Source of the DNA: Cobetia amphilecti
GTDB taxonomy: Bacteria > Pseudomonadota > Gammaproteobacteria > Pseudomonadales > Halomonadaceae
Assembly: GCF_030010415.1 (NCBI RefSeq)
Contig: NZ_JASCSA010000001.1
Length of the DNA: 64,000 nucleotides
Reading direction: 5' to 3' (one strand)
Of this stretch, positions 16,451 through 29,159 are shown piece after piece (position 1 is the stretch's first letter; each line of letters opens with the position of its first letter). Both the position numbers and the translations under genes were made by a program. The notes under the pieces were generated by a model. The model was not told where the DNA came from. It saw nothing but the letters and a program-made list of their open reading frames with translations, and searched no databases.

Positions 16451-17791
16451 TCATTGAGGGGCGTCCATGAGCGCGCTGGAACGTGCAGTCTTCTTCTGGG
16501 TAGCAGGTGCCTGAGGGGGCAATCCAGATGCCGCGGCCTGGTGACCAAGCATCTGCGTCAATACCCTCATCGGATCAAACCCATAGTCATCCCGCGATGC
16601 CTGCAATCCGAAGGCGGCGAAATCTGCGGCTTCCCAGTCAGGGTTTTCCAAAAGCGGGCCGTATCGCGCCACATTGTCATGCGTGATGGCGCTCATCGGA
16701 AAGTTGACGGTTCTGGGGGACCAGCCCTCGATATCGGCATGATCTCTTGCCATCACCATCGCCCAGGCTCCCGCCATGAAATGCCCGCCGTCCGTCAACA
16801 GCATGCGTTGGTCCTTGACCATGCTGATCCCTTCCGGTGACCAGTTGAGCCCTGCCACCAGCACATCCACGCCGGGCGTGAGGCCCGCTGACTCGAGCGC
16901 AAGAATGGCCCCCTCGGCCATGGCATCATTCGCCGCCCAGATCAGATCATTCTGACCGCTTGAGCGGCTGACCCACTTGAGATATTGCCCAGTAAGATGT
17001 TCGGCATCCCGGGTATTCCAGCGCGCCTCGAGTATGCGGTCTATCTGGACGCCCTGGTCCTGGGAAAAGCCGGCCACCATGCCGGTATTGCGGGCAATCG
17101 AGGCTGGGGTTCGGGTATCGCCGATCAAGGCAAGTCCATGCAGTTGGCCGGTGGGCGAGCCTTCTCGCGCCACCTTGATCAGCTGGGTCGCCATGCGTTT
17201 GCCCGCAGTATGGTTGTCGGGGATGACGCTGCCGATCCAGGAGGAGTGGAGGGACCCCGGGGTGCCATGGGTCAGCGCCTCTTCGCGGGTCAGTCCGTTC
17301 AACAGCATCACGACATGGGTGTCGTGGCCATCCGTAATCGTCAACAACTCGGAGGCCGCCTGCTCTTCATTGACCAGCAGGAGGTAATCCGGAGCGGCAG
17401 GGCTTTCCAAAGCCTGAATCGCGAGTTTCTTGAGCAGGTAGGGATTGCGCTCGGCGTAGACGACTTCCAGTGAGATATTCAGGTCCAGGGCGGCTGCTTG
17501 CATGGTGTCGGTCACCATGTCCCAGAAGCGTTCGCCACGCAGTCCGGGGTTCACGAAGGTGGCGGTCAGCGGGCGTCCTGGAATCGCCTCCAGTGCACCA
17601 CGCGCCCTCGATTGGCCTGAAGGGTAGGCAGGGGCTTGAGTGTTTTCGGAGGCTCGAGGCGTGAGATCGGAGGAGTAAGAGCCAGAGGATGAAGCATTGA
17701 CCAGCCCGCTGAGGGCAAGGCAACCACACAGGATGATCAACCTTGGCAAGCCAAGTTGTGCTCGTTCTGTCCTGTTGGTGGCAGCGGACAT
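16451..17791 (-). CDS. Periplasmic sugar-type substrate-binding protein, probable sensory partner of the GGDEF-EAL protein
   Basis: A 446-residue protein with a hydrophobic N-terminal segment (about residues 12-34, RLIILCGCLALSGLVNASS) and a type I periplasmic binding fold related to ribose/AI-2-type proteins: ATFVNPGLRGERFW near the start, PDYLLLVNE, LIGDTRTPASIARNTGMVAGF, and NDLIWAANDAMAEGAILALESAGLTPG. No ABC permease or ATPase gene is adjacent, and the next gene encodes a membrane GGDEF-EAL enzyme, so a sensory role is more likely than transport. The start at 17791 has GGGAGAACGCC upstream, nearly the same leader as its partner. About 40 Ser/Ala/Pro-rich residues separate the signal from the fold. 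Confidence 0.82.
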   Translation of the reverse strand: MSAATNRTERAQLGLPRLIILCGCLALSGLVNASSSGSYSSDLTPRASENTQAPAYPSGQSRARGALEAIPGRPLTATFVNPGLRGERFWDMVTDTMQAAALDLNISLEVVYAERNPYLLKKLAIQALESPAAPDYLLLVNEEQAASELLTITDGHDTHVVMLLNGLTREEALTHGTPGSLHSSWIGSVIPDNHTAGKRMATQLIKVAREGSPTGQLHGLALIGDTRTPASIARNTGMVAGFSQDQGVQIDRILEARWNTRDAEHLTGQYLKWVSRSSGQNDLIWAANDAMAEGAILALESAGLTPGVDVLVAGLNWSPEGISMVKDQRMLLTDGGHFMAGAWAMVMARDHADIEGWSPRTVNFPMSAITHDNVARYGPLLENPDWEAADFAAFGLQASRDDYGFDPMRVLTQMLGHQAAASGLPPQAPATQKKTARSSALMDAPQ

Positions 17792-17988
17792 GGCGTTCTC
17801 CCTAGTGCATTGACTTTTGTTTCTATCAGGGTACGCGACTGGGCAAGCAGGGTATGGACTTCAACAAGACTGCCATTTACCAAGCTTCAACGATTGAACG
17901 ACATATATCATTATCTCTTGATGTCTTCCATGGGCTATAGGCGCGAGTGGCAGCAAAGGCTGCTGGCTAGCTGCACCAGAGAACATCT

Positions 17989-19317
17989 TCAAAGGCGCAA
18001 AACTTGCCACGCTCTGCGTTGCCAGATAAGCCCGAAGACGAGCGAGTTGAGCAGGCGATAGGCGAGCTGGATCGCCCAGATGGCGACGAGGCCACCTTCC
18101 TGATGGACGCCCCACCACCAGGCCGCGGGCAGAAAGATCAGCCATTGCAGGCTCAAGGTGGCAAGCATCACGGTGCGATGGGCGCCGGCGCCCAGCAGAG
18201 CCTGGGCCAGCACGATGGCAGTGCAGTCGAGCACGATCATGGCGGCTGTCATCTGCAGCGGCAGCAGGCCCAGTTCGATCAATGGCGGGCGATGCAGGAA
18301 CAGCCCGAGCACGCTCTGGGGCGCGACCCACAGCGGCAAGCCCAGCAACAGCAGACACGGCAGTGCCACGCGCACGGTGTCCCATCCCCAGCGATGGGCC
18401 TCTTCATGCTCGCCGCTGCCCAGTGCCTGGCCCACCAGACTCATGGCGGCAAGCCCAAGCCCGACTCCGGGCAATATCAGCAGCAGGGAGAGATTCACCA
18501 GCACATGGCCGACCGCGACACTGGCCGCATCGATCTGACCGAGTATCCAGAACAGCATCGCGTAGCCCGCCGCGAACCATAGCTGCTGAAAGGAGTGGGG
18601 CACCGCCAGCTTGAGCAGCGTCAGGTAATGCGTCATCGGCGGCCAGGCATGCAGGACACCGTGCAGACTGCGCTCGCCCAGCGTCGCCTTGATCCACAGC
18701 GCCAATGCGACCAGCAGGGACAGCGTCGTACCGGCCCCGGCGCCATCGGCGCCCATCTGCGGGGCGCCGAACAGACCGTGGATCAGGATGATGCTAAGCA
18801 CGACATTGACCGCCTGGGTGATGAGCATGATGCGCAGATAGATGCCGGTGCGCTGCAGGCCATTCCAGAAGCCTCGGAAGCAGAACGCCATGGCGACCGG
18901 TATCAGCCCCAGCACCCGCCATTGGAAATACGAGGCGGCGGTTTCATGCACGCCCGGTTGGTCATTGATCAGCGACAGCAGTGGCCCAGCCCAGTGATGG
19001 CAGGCGAGGGTGGCGGGAATGCCGATCGACAACGCGAGCACCAGACCGGCATTCAGGCCTTCGCCACAACGCTCAGGCGCTTCCTCGCCCAGGCGTCGCG
19101 AGGTCTGGGCCTGGACGGCGGAGGACAGCCCGAAGATCAGCGCCGTGACCATGAACATGGCATAGCCACCGATCCCCACACCGGCCAGCGCTGTCTCGCC
19201 CAGGCTGCCGACCAGTGCCGCGTCGATCAGGTTGAGCAGACTCTGCGACAGCATCGCCCCGATGATCGGCAGCGCCAGCTTCAGAATTCGTGTGTTGCGC
19301 GCAAGATCCCCCAGCAT
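17989..19317 (-). CDS. MATE-family multidrug/cation efflux transporter
   Basis: A 442-residue inner-membrane protein with about 12 hydrophobic segments. The opening ILKLALPIIGAMLSQSLLNLIDAALVGSLGETALAGVGIGG is typical of MATE transporters of the DinF/NorM type, with the second half (LLKLAVPHSFQQLWFAAGYAMLFWILGQID) repeating the motif. Such proteins exchange Na+ or H+ for cationic drugs; the substrate cannot be read from sequence. The ATG at 19317 follows GGGAGCG. It stands alone between a repeat-bearing spacer and the signalling pair. Confidence 0.9.
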   Translation of the reverse strand: MLGDLARNTRILKLALPIIGAMLSQSLLNLIDAALVGSLGETALAGVGIGGYAMFMVTALIFGLSSAVQAQTSRRLGEEAPERCGEGLNAGLVLALSIGIPATLACHHWAGPLLSLINDQPGVHETAASYFQWRVLGLIPVAMAFCFRGFWNGLQRTGIYLRIMLITQAVNVVLSIILIHGLFGAPQMGADGAGAGTTLSLLVALALWIKATLGERSLHGVLHAWPPMTHYLTLLKLAVPHSFQQLWFAAGYAMLFWILGQIDAASVAVGHVLVNLSLLLILPGVGLGLAAMSLVGQALGSGEHEEAHRWGWDTVRVALPCLLLLGLPLWVAPQSVLGLFLHRPPLIELGLLPLQMTAAMIVLDCTAIVLAQALLGAGAHRTVMLATLSLQWLIFLPAAWWWGVHQEGGLVAIWAIQLAYRLLNSLVFGLIWQRRAWQVLRL

Positions 19318-19413
19318 CAGACGCTCCCACGCGGGGAGTCGGAAAGGTGATAGGAGCAGGAGGGGTCAAAAGCCTCGAAGTCGGCTGACAAGCGGGAAAC
19401 CAGGGAACTGGGC

Positions 19414-19518
19414 TGCGATGAACAGAACAGCGAGAAACCGAGCAGTGATAGACAGGGCAGTGACAAACAGAGCAGTGATAAACAAAGCATCGATAAACAA
19501 AGCAGTGACAACGGCAGC
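19414..19518. repeat. Seven-unit 15-base tandem repeat upstream of the MATE gene
   Basis: Seven consecutive 15-base units (19414-19428 to 19504-19518), the best conserved being agtgataaacaaagc. They lie in the gene-free stretch 19318-19680 between metH and the MATE gene. A 112-codon minus-strand frame through it is only repeated Leu/Ser/Cys and is not considered a gene. Confidence 0.85.
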
Positions 19519-19680
19519 ACGGGCGACTCACGACAGCAGATAAGGAAGAGCGCCATGATAGCGCGCTCAGCAAACTGAAGACATCGCCTCTCAGACGTCT
19601 GCGCGCCCCACCTCCTGAGAGGTGAGGCGCGTAAAGCTGACATTGGCTGCATCAACCGCCGGGACGGCTGATGGAGGGGA

Positions 19681-23406
<3,726 letters not shown>

Positions 23407-23475
23407 GACGGACTCCAGCGTGCGTGACCTGTCGCGTTGTATCCCGGGCGTGTAGCGTTCTCTGCTAGGCCAATC

Positions 23476-23539
23476 CTTTGCCAAGTCAGTACTTTGCCAA
23501 GCCAGTACCTTCTGAGCCCAGTACCTTGCCGAGAAAGTC
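23476..23539. repeat. 16-base tandem repeat in the metH leader
   Basis: Units at 23476-23491 and 23492-23507 differ at one base (ctttgccaagtcagta / ctttgccaagccagta); 23508-23523 and 23524-23539 are diverged copies. It lies about 70-130 bases upstream of the metH ATG. The rest of 23407-23814, the divergent metH/nfuA spacer, shows no other structure. Confidence 0.75.
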
Positions 23540-23814
23540 ACACGCCACAGGCGCGAACTCATTGCTATTGAGAGGCGCTGGCGAAGGATCCGTTCACGAA
23601 ATCCCCGCCTGGCCAGTTTGGGATATCGTATCAGACTGCAGAATCGTCACGATGAGCATGATTCATGCGCAACATGAGTCAGTCAGGAGTGCCCACAAGG
23701 GAGTGGGCGCGCGCAGGACATCAAACCCGAGTGATTTGCTCAGGATTGCGAGTGCAGAAGGTTTTCCTTAACATGGAGCCATTAGTCACCTGACATCAAG
23801 AGAGTCTCTGCGCC

Positions 23815-24405
23815 ATGAGTGAGAGCATCCAGATTACCGATAGCGCCCAAGAGTATCTTGCCGAGCTGCTCGAGAAGCAGAACGTCGAAGGTATCGGTGT
23901 GCGCATCTTCATCACCCAGCCGGGCACGCCGTATGCCGAGACCTGTCTCGCCTACTGCCGCCCCGGCGAAGAAGAGCCGACGGATGAGATCCTGGATCTG
24001 CCGAAGCTGAAGGTCTATCTCGACACGCACAGCGTGCCGTTCCTGGAAGAAGCGACCGTCGACTTCAATGCCGATCGCATGGGTGGTCAGCTGACCATCA
24101 AGGCGCCGAACGCCAAGATGCCCAAGGTCAACGCGGACAGCCCGCTGGAAGACCGCATCAACTACCTGCTCTACAGCGAGATCAACCCGGGTCTGGCAGC
24201 TCACGGTGGCGAGATCAAGCTGGTGCAGCTGACCGAAGAGCAGGTCGCCGTGCTGCAGTTCGGTGGCGGTTGCCAAGGTTGTTCCGCCGTCGATCTGACA
24301 CTGAAGGATGGTGTCGAGAAGACGCTGATGGAGCGTATCCCGGAACTGACCGGTGTGCGAGACGTCACCGATCACACCGACACGACCAACGCCTACTACA
24401 GCTGA
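23815..24405 (+). CDS. nfuA: Fe-S biogenesis protein NfuA
   Basis: A 196-residue Fe-S carrier. The N-terminal A-type-like domain has the degenerate scaffold (MSESIQITDSAQEYLAELLEKQ), and the C-terminal NifU domain holds the cluster-ligating pair in GGGCQGCSAVDLTL. It delivers 4Fe-4S clusters to target proteins and matters under oxidative stress or iron limitation. Length and domain order match the family. It is transcribed divergently from metH and ended by a good terminator. Confidence 0.97.
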   Translation: MSESIQITDSAQEYLAELLEKQNVEGIGVRIFITQPGTPYAETCLAYCRPGEEEPTDEILDLPKLKVYLDTHSVPFLEEATVDFNADRMGGQLTIKAPNAKMPKVNADSPLEDRINYLLYSEINPGLAAHGGEIKLVQLTEEQVAVLQFGGGCQGCSAVDLTLKDGVEKTLMERIPELTGVRDVTDHTDTTNAYYS

Positions 24406-24491
24406 TACCGCTGAGGTCGGGCCTGGCTTCAGACCCGTGGCCAGGCCCATGACGTGGGCCAAGGTCGAAGCCAAGCACAGGCCAGGAATGC

Positions 24492-24524
24492 AATCTCCCA
24501 TCGATTTTCGGTGGGAGATTTTTT
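24492..24524 (+). terminator. nfuA terminator
   Basis: Arms aatctccca / tgggagatt around an 11-base loop, followed by six T. The rest of 24406-24753 holds no gene; it should contain the promoter of the diguanylate cyclase gene. Confidence 0.8.
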
Positions 24525-24753
24525 ATGGGCGCGACGTCGGCCTGTCAGGGGCTGAGGAAATCTGGCGCGAGCCTGTGACATCCAGGCCAGGGCATACAGC
24601 GTATGAAGGGAGGTTCGGGGAAGTCGCTGCGTAAAGTATTAGATTTATCTGGTATCGTGGCAGTATCTTTTTCATGCTGGCAGCGCCCATCGGCTGGCCG
24701 GCGTGACGCGTTCTCCGTCGAACGTTTCCTCCCATCGTCAAGAGATAGCCTTC

Positions 24754-26553
24754 ATGAGTCTGGCCAACCTGCGCTTTCGCACCATCAACATCATCATCTG
24801 TGTGCTTTCCGCCTTGGCGGGACTGGTGTTGCTGGTCGTGTTGGCATTCATTACCCGCAACGTGTCCGACCTGCAGCGTGACTGGCAGGAATATCAGCAG
24901 GCGCGCTCTGACAAGCCGCGCCTGGAAGGTCAGCTGACCAAGGCCCTGGGCTATGGCGGCATGGTGCATGACTTCAAGAATCTCGTGCTGCGTCAGGACC
25001 TCGAGCTGATCGGCGAGGTGCAGAACGAGATCGGTGCCGCTCGCAGCGCTCTGAGCCGTTACCAGAACCTTGGACTGACCCAGGGGGAGGAAAATGCGGT
25101 GGCAGGCCTGCGTGCCACCATCAGCCGCTATGAGCTGATGGTGCCCAGAATACGCACGATGATCGAGCAGGGGCGCTCGAGTGCCGATATCGACAAGCTG
25201 GATCAGATCGATGATTTCCAGGCCGTCTCGGGGCTGGATACCCTGCGGCGTATCTCCATCGCGGAGCTGCGTGACAATGACAATCCGCTCGAGAACGGCA
25301 TGGGCAAGGCTCGCCTGGTGGCCAACCTGCGCCGTGACCTCGGCTATGGCGAGATGATCCACCACTTCAAGAATTATGTGCTGCGCAGCGACGCCATCTA
25401 CGGTCAGCAGGCGGCGCAGGACATCGAGTCTCTGCGCGCCACCCTGGCGGCTTATCGTGAGATGGGCATGAACACCGCCGAGCAACGTGCCATCCGCGAT
25501 ATCGCCGATGTCATCCAGTCCTACAGTGACCGCTTGAACAAGGTCAACCAGCTGCATGACGAGCAGGCAGACCTTTCTCCGCGTGAGGTCGATCAGCTGG
25601 TCAAGGTCAATGATGCGCCGGCGCTTGACGCACTGGCGGTGCTGGATCACGAAAGCCGCATGCGGATCGGAGCCACCTCTGCCGCGGTAAGCAAGACGCT
25701 CAAGCTGCTGGCCACGGTGGCCCCGGTGGTCAATGGCCTGGCGCTGGCGATGATCGTGGTGCTGATCGGTATCTCGATGTGGCTGTTCGGGCGTTATGTG
25801 CTGGTGCCGATACGTCGTCTGACCCAGACCATGAATACCCTGGCCAATGACGATGTCAGCGTGGTGATCGACAGCACCCAGCACACCAATGAAGTGGGTC
25901 AGATGGCGCGGGCGTTGCAAAAGTTCAAGTACAACATCATCGAGAGCAACAACTACAAGAAGCGCATCACGCAACTGGCGATGCATGATTCTCTGACGGG
26001 GCTGCCCAATCGACAGCATTTCTATGAGCGGGTCGAGCATTGGCTCGAAAGCGTCAGTGACGAAGGCGGGCAGCTGGCGTGTCTCATGCTGGACATCGAC
26101 AAGTTCAAGCCCATCAATGATACCCATGGCCATGCCGCCGGGGATGTGGCGCTCAAGGTGATCGCGGAGCGACTCAAACAGGTGGTGCGCAAGGGCGATT
26201 TCGTCGCGCGTCTGGGAGGCGATGAGTTCGTGGTGCTGGTCCACAATGCCGACATCCAGGCGAATCTGGGTCGCCACGGGGAACTCGCTCAGCTGGCCCA
26301 GCGCATCATCGACAGCCTGGGCAAGCCATTCCTGTATGAAGAGCACAAGCTGGAAGTGGGCTGCAGCATCGGGATTGCCATCGCCCCTCAACATGGCACC
26401 GACCGTGAACAGCTATCACACAATGCGGACATGGCGCTGTACGCCGCCAAGAATGAAGGCCGCAATTGCGCGGTGCAGTTCAGCCGCCATGATGAGTTGG
26501 GCCAGATTGTCGCGACCGCCAGTAAGAAGCGTGAGGCCCAGAAACAGCAGTGA
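24754..26553 (+). CDS. Membrane diguanylate cyclase with duplicated helical sensor module and HAMP
   Basis: A 599-residue protein: TM1 at about 10-31, a long helical extracytoplasmic region to about 320, TM2 near 325-347, HAMP, then a GGDEF domain with intact RLGGDEFVVL (GGDEF at 488-492) and LDIDKFKPINDTHGH, so it should synthesise c-di-GMP. The sensor holds two copies of the motif LGYGxMxHxFKNxVLR, at 65 and 196, each followed by a similar helical stretch, so the region looks like an internal duplication with a strictly kept His (72 and 203) and FKN. Start 24754 is preferred over 24703 because the hydrophobic segment then lies near the N-terminus; neither has a strong ribosome site. Confidence 0.87.
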   Translation: MSLANLRFRTINIIICVLSALAGLVLLVVLAFITRNVSDLQRDWQEYQQARSDKPRLEGQLTKALGYGGMVHDFKNLVLRQDLELIGEVQNEIGAARSALSRYQNLGLTQGEENAVAGLRATISRYELMVPRIRTMIEQGRSSADIDKLDQIDDFQAVSGLDTLRRISIAELRDNDNPLENGMGKARLVANLRRDLGYGEMIHHFKNYVLRSDAIYGQQAAQDIESLRATLAAYREMGMNTAEQRAIRDIADVIQSYSDRLNKVNQLHDEQADLSPREVDQLVKVNDAPALDALAVLDHESRMRIGATSAAVSKTLKLLATVAPVVNGLALAMIVVLIGISMWLFGRYVLVPIRRLTQTMNTLANDDVSVVIDSTQHTNEVGQMARALQKFKYNIIESNNYKKRITQLAMHDSLTGLPNRQHFYERVEHWLESVSDEGGQLACLMLDIDKFKPINDTHGHAAGDVALKVIAERLKQVVRKGDFVARLGGDEFVVLVHNADIQANLGRHGELAQLAQRIIDSLGKPFLYEEHKLEVGCSIGIAIAPQHGTDREQLSHNADMALYAAKNEGRNCAVQFSRHDELGQIVATASKKREAQKQQ

Positions 26554-26646
26554 CGGAAGCCCTGGGGTGCAAGCACTAGTGCAGAAGCCGCCTCAGCGGC
26601 AATAGCAACGATAGCAAGGCTAGATGCCGCATGAGCAGGCAATCTA

Positions 26647-26672
26647 ACGGCGCCCCTCGGGGCGCCGTCTTG
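26647..26672 (+). terminator. Terminator-like hairpin after the diguanylate cyclase gene
   Basis: acggcgcccc and ggggcgccgt form a compact GC-rich stem followed by cttgcg. It lies 94 bases after the stop, and its T-run is poor. Confidence 0.5.
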
Positions 26673-26827
26673 CGTCTGGTGGGGACAAACCACCTGCGGG
26701 CGGTGGGCAAGGGCGAGTATTGCCCGGTACTGGTACTGGCCCCGGCTTGCGCGCTCACCGACACGGGGCTTGGGATAATTCTACGTTATCCATACGCTTC
26801 ACGAGAATAATTTATGGTTTGCGACAT

Positions 26828-26846
26828 CCATAACGGTTTGTTATGG
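26828..26846. promoter_or_regulatory. Candidate operator upstream of ectA
   Basis: Perfect inverted repeat CCATAAC-N5-GTTATGG, 34 bases before the chosen ectA ATG, in A+T-rich DNA. The surrounding spacer (26554-26879) has several -10-like A+T stretches (for example gataat at 26774-26779) but no unambiguous promoter. MarR-type EctR regulators bind symmetric sites in this position in other ectoine producers; the match here is positional. Confidence 0.45.
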
Positions 26847-26879
26847 TTTATAGCGAATTCGCCAACTGCGAAATATTTT

Positions 26880-27452
26880 ATGAAAACCATGACAATGACT
26901 TCCACGATTCAGGGCCTGGCCCACCACACCCACGATGCCGTGATCAACCGCGCCAGCGCGCCGTTGTTCATCCGTCAGCCGACTACCGATGACGGTTGGG
27001 GCATCTATGAGCTGGTCAAGGCCTGCCCGCCGCTGGACCTCAATTCAGGGTATTCGTACGTTTTGCTGGCCACGCAGTTCCGTGACAGCTGCGCCATCGC
27101 GACAGATGAGGAAGGTGAGGTCGTCGGCTTCGTTTCCGGTTACACCCGCAACGACGCCCCGCAGACCTTCTTCCTGTGGCAGATCGCCGTCGGTGAGAAG
27201 GCGCGTGGTACTGGCTTGGCACGTCGTTTGATTGAAGCCGTGATGAAGCGTCCCGAAATGGCGCACGTGCGTCATCTTGAGACCACCATCACGCCGGACA
27301 ACGAGGCGTCCTGGGCATTGTTCACTCGCCTCGCCGAACGCTGGCAGGTGCCGCTGCACTCGCGTGAGTACTTCTCTGCAGACCAGCTGGGTGGCGAGCA
27401 CCTTGCCGAAAACCTGGTGCGCATTGGCCCGTTCCTGCCGAGCGATATCTGA
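26880..27452 (+). CDS. ectA: L-2,4-diaminobutyrate acetyltransferase
   Basis: First gene of the ectoine operon. The GNAT enzyme acetylates 2,4-diaminobutyrate at the gamma amino group. The conserved core begins APLFIRQPTTDDGWGIYELVKACPPLDLNS and includes the acetyl-CoA loop VGEKARGTGLARRLIEAV, then HLETTITPDNEASWALFTRLA and REYFSADQLGGEH. The start is uncertain: in-frame ATGs at 26814, 26880, 26889 and 26895 all lack a strong ribosome site. I place it at 26880 (190 residues) because residues encoded before it look non-conserved and cover a palindromic regulatory site. Confidence 0.95.
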   Translation: MKTMTMTSTIQGLAHHTHDAVINRASAPLFIRQPTTDDGWGIYELVKACPPLDLNSGYSYVLLATQFRDSCAIATDEEGEVVGFVSGYTRNDAPQTFFLWQIAVGEKARGTGLARRLIEAVMKRPEMAHVRHLETTITPDNEASWALFTRLAERWQVPLHSREYFSADQLGGEHLAENLVRIGPFLPSDI

Positions 27453-27528
27453 GTGCTCGACGCGCTCATGGCCCTTGTGCCGCCAGAGCCCATGTGCAGC
27501 ACGGGCGAATAGCAAGCCGCAAGAAGTC

Positions 27529-27589
27529 CCGGACGGGACGCCGTCATGATTCTTGTGTCGGTCGTCGAGAAGAATCACGTCCCGTCCGG
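27529..27589. other. Long imperfect hairpin between ectA and ectB
   Basis: Outer arms ccggacgggacg (27529-27540) and cgtcccgtccgg (27578-27589), inner arms gattctt / aagaatc. No T-run follows, so it is more likely an mRNA-stabilising or attenuating structure than a simple terminator. The 282-base ectA-ectB gap may also hold an ectB promoter. Confidence 0.7.
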
Positions 27590-27734
27590 CAGATGTTCAC
27601 GACAGGAAGGTTGTGACATCTCCTGCTGACCCAATGTGTGAGTGAGGTAGGGTCAGTGTCATTCGTTGGATCGTCTTTACATTCTGGTATGGCCATTTCA
27701 GTAGTCGGCCATCCATCACCAGGGAGGTGACAGC

Positions 27735-29000
27735 ATGAATACGCAGATTCTCGAACAGATGGAATCCGAGGTACGCACTTATTCGCGTTCTTTCCCGACC
27801 GTTTTCACCAAGGCGCAGAATGCCCACCTGTTCACCGAGGACGGCAAGCGCTACATCGATTTCCTCGCCGGTGCCGGTGTGCTCAACTACGGGCATAACC
27901 ATCCGGTACTCAAGAAGGCACTGGTCGATTACATCAGCAATGATGGCATCATCCACGGCCTCGATATGTGGACTTCCGCCAAGCGCGATTTCCTCGAAGC
28001 GCTGGAGGAAGTGATCCTCAAGCCGCGTGGTCTGGACTACAAGGTCCACTTCCCAGGGCCGACCGGCACCAATGCGGTCGAAGCTGCCATTCGTCTGGCG
28101 CGCAAGGTCTCCGGCCGCCACAACATCGTGTCGTTCACCAACGGCTTCCATGGTGTGACCATGGGGGCGCTGGCCACCACCGGTAACGCCAAGTTCCGCG
28201 ATGCGGCAGGCCTGCCGGCGCAGGGTGCGCAATTCGTGCCTTACGATGGCTACATGGGTGAGGGCATCGACACCGTTGCCTATCTCGACAAGCTGCTCAA
28301 AGATTCCTCCAGCGGTCTGGATCGCCCGGCAGCAGTGCTGGTCGAGACCGTACAGGGTGAGGGCGGTATCAACCCGGCCTCCATCGAATGGCTCCAGCGT
28401 CTGGATGCGCTGTGCAAGGAGCACAAGATCCTGCTGATCGTCGATGATATCCAGGCGGGTTGTGGTCGTACCGGCAAGTTCTTCAGCTTCGAGCACGCCA
28501 ACATCGTGCCGGATATCGTCTGCAACTCGAAGTCGCTGTCTGCCTCCGGTGTGCCGTTCGCGATGGTGATGATGCGTCCCGAGCTGGACCAGTGGAAGCC
28601 GAGCCAGTACAACGGCACCTTCCGTGGCCACGCCTTGGCCTTCGTGACCGGCGCCGCCGCGCTGCGCCACTTCTGGAGCGATGACAAGTTCGAGCGCGAT
28701 ATCCAGCGCAAGGGCCGTATCGTCGAAGACCGCTTCCAGAAGATTGCCGCCAAGGCCCGTGAGAACGGCTTCGAAGCGCACGAGAAGGGCCGTGGCCTGA
28801 TGCGCGGTATCGATGTCCGTGACGGTGAGCTGGCCGATGCCATCACCTCGCGCTGCTTCGAACAGGGCTTGATCATCGAGACCAGTGGTCACTCCGGTCA
28901 GGTCGTCAAGTGCCTATGCCCGCTGACCATCCGCGACGAAGACCTGCTGGAAGCCCTCGATATCATCGAAGAAAACGCTGCCGCAGTGTTGTCCAAGTAA
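27735..29000 (+). CDS. ectB: Diaminobutyrate-2-oxoglutarate transaminase
   Basis: A 421-residue class III aminotransferase that makes L-2,4-diaminobutyrate from aspartate semialdehyde with glutamate as donor. PLP features: GPTGTNAVEAAIRLAR, the aspartate in LLIVDDIQAGCGRTGKFFSFE and the Schiff-base Lys in CNSKSLSASGVPF. Length is standard. GGGAGG lies seven bases before the ATG. It is the second gene of ectABC, separated from its neighbours by hairpin-bearing gaps of 282 and 159 bases. Confidence 0.97.
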   Translation: MNTQILEQMESEVRTYSRSFPTVFTKAQNAHLFTEDGKRYIDFLAGAGVLNYGHNHPVLKKALVDYISNDGIIHGLDMWTSAKRDFLEALEEVILKPRGLDYKVHFPGPTGTNAVEAAIRLARKVSGRHNIVSFTNGFHGVTMGALATTGNAKFRDAAGLPAQGAQFVPYDGYMGEGIDTVAYLDKLLKDSSSGLDRPAAVLVETVQGEGGINPASIEWLQRLDALCKEHKILLIVDDIQAGCGRTGKFFSFEHANIVPDIVCNSKSLSASGVPFAMVMMRPELDQWKPSQYNGTFRGHALAFVTGAAALRHFWSDDKFERDIQRKGRIVEDRFQKIAAKARENGFEAHEKGRGLMRGIDVRDGELADAITSRCFEQGLIIETSGHSGQVVKCLCPLTIRDEDLLEALDIIEENAAAVLSK

Positions 29001-29009
29001 CGCTGTCTT

Positions 29010-29043
29010 CCCGCGGGGCGCCCGGTCATCGGCGCCCCGCGGG
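29010..29043. other. GC-rich hairpin between ectB and ectC
   Basis: Thirteen-base perfect inverted repeat cccgcggggcgcc / ggcgccccgcggg around an eight-base loop, ten bases after the ectB stop, without a T-run. Probably a 3' stability element or partial attenuator. Confidence 0.7.
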
Positions 29044-29159
29044 TCGTTGGTGAGCCTCTGGCTTGCCATCCCCACCGATTGCCCATCCAGGTCACTCCTT
29101 CGTTACGGTAATCGCCATCTGTCAACTGTCGATGTTAGGCAGCCTAGTGAGGAAAACAC

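Noticed and set aside
19414..19518. CRISPR-like array
   Set aside because: Units are contiguous 15-mers without spacers and no cas genes are near. The same holds for the other repeat loci.
19317..19655. 112-codon minus-strand frame rich in Leu, Ser and Cys
   Set aside because: It is a translation of the 15-base tandem repeat and has no ribosome site or conserved part.
23407..23814. Possible cobalamin or SAM/SAH riboswitch before metH
   Set aside because: I looked for the B12-box core and for a strong aptamer-like stem set and saw neither; only a 16-base repeat is present.
24523..26394. 623-codon open frame antisense to the diguanylate cyclase
   Set aside because: It mirrors a gene with clear GGDEF and HAMP motifs; its product is His/Gln/Leu-rich without family resemblance, as expected for the complement of high-GC coding DNA.
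26746..26780. Sigma-70 promoter for ectA (ttgcgc and gataat)
   Set aside because: The two boxes are 21 bases apart, too far for a standard promoter; no firm assignment made.
27597..28892. 431-codon open frame antisense to ectB
   Set aside because: Shadow of the aminotransferase; no motifs.
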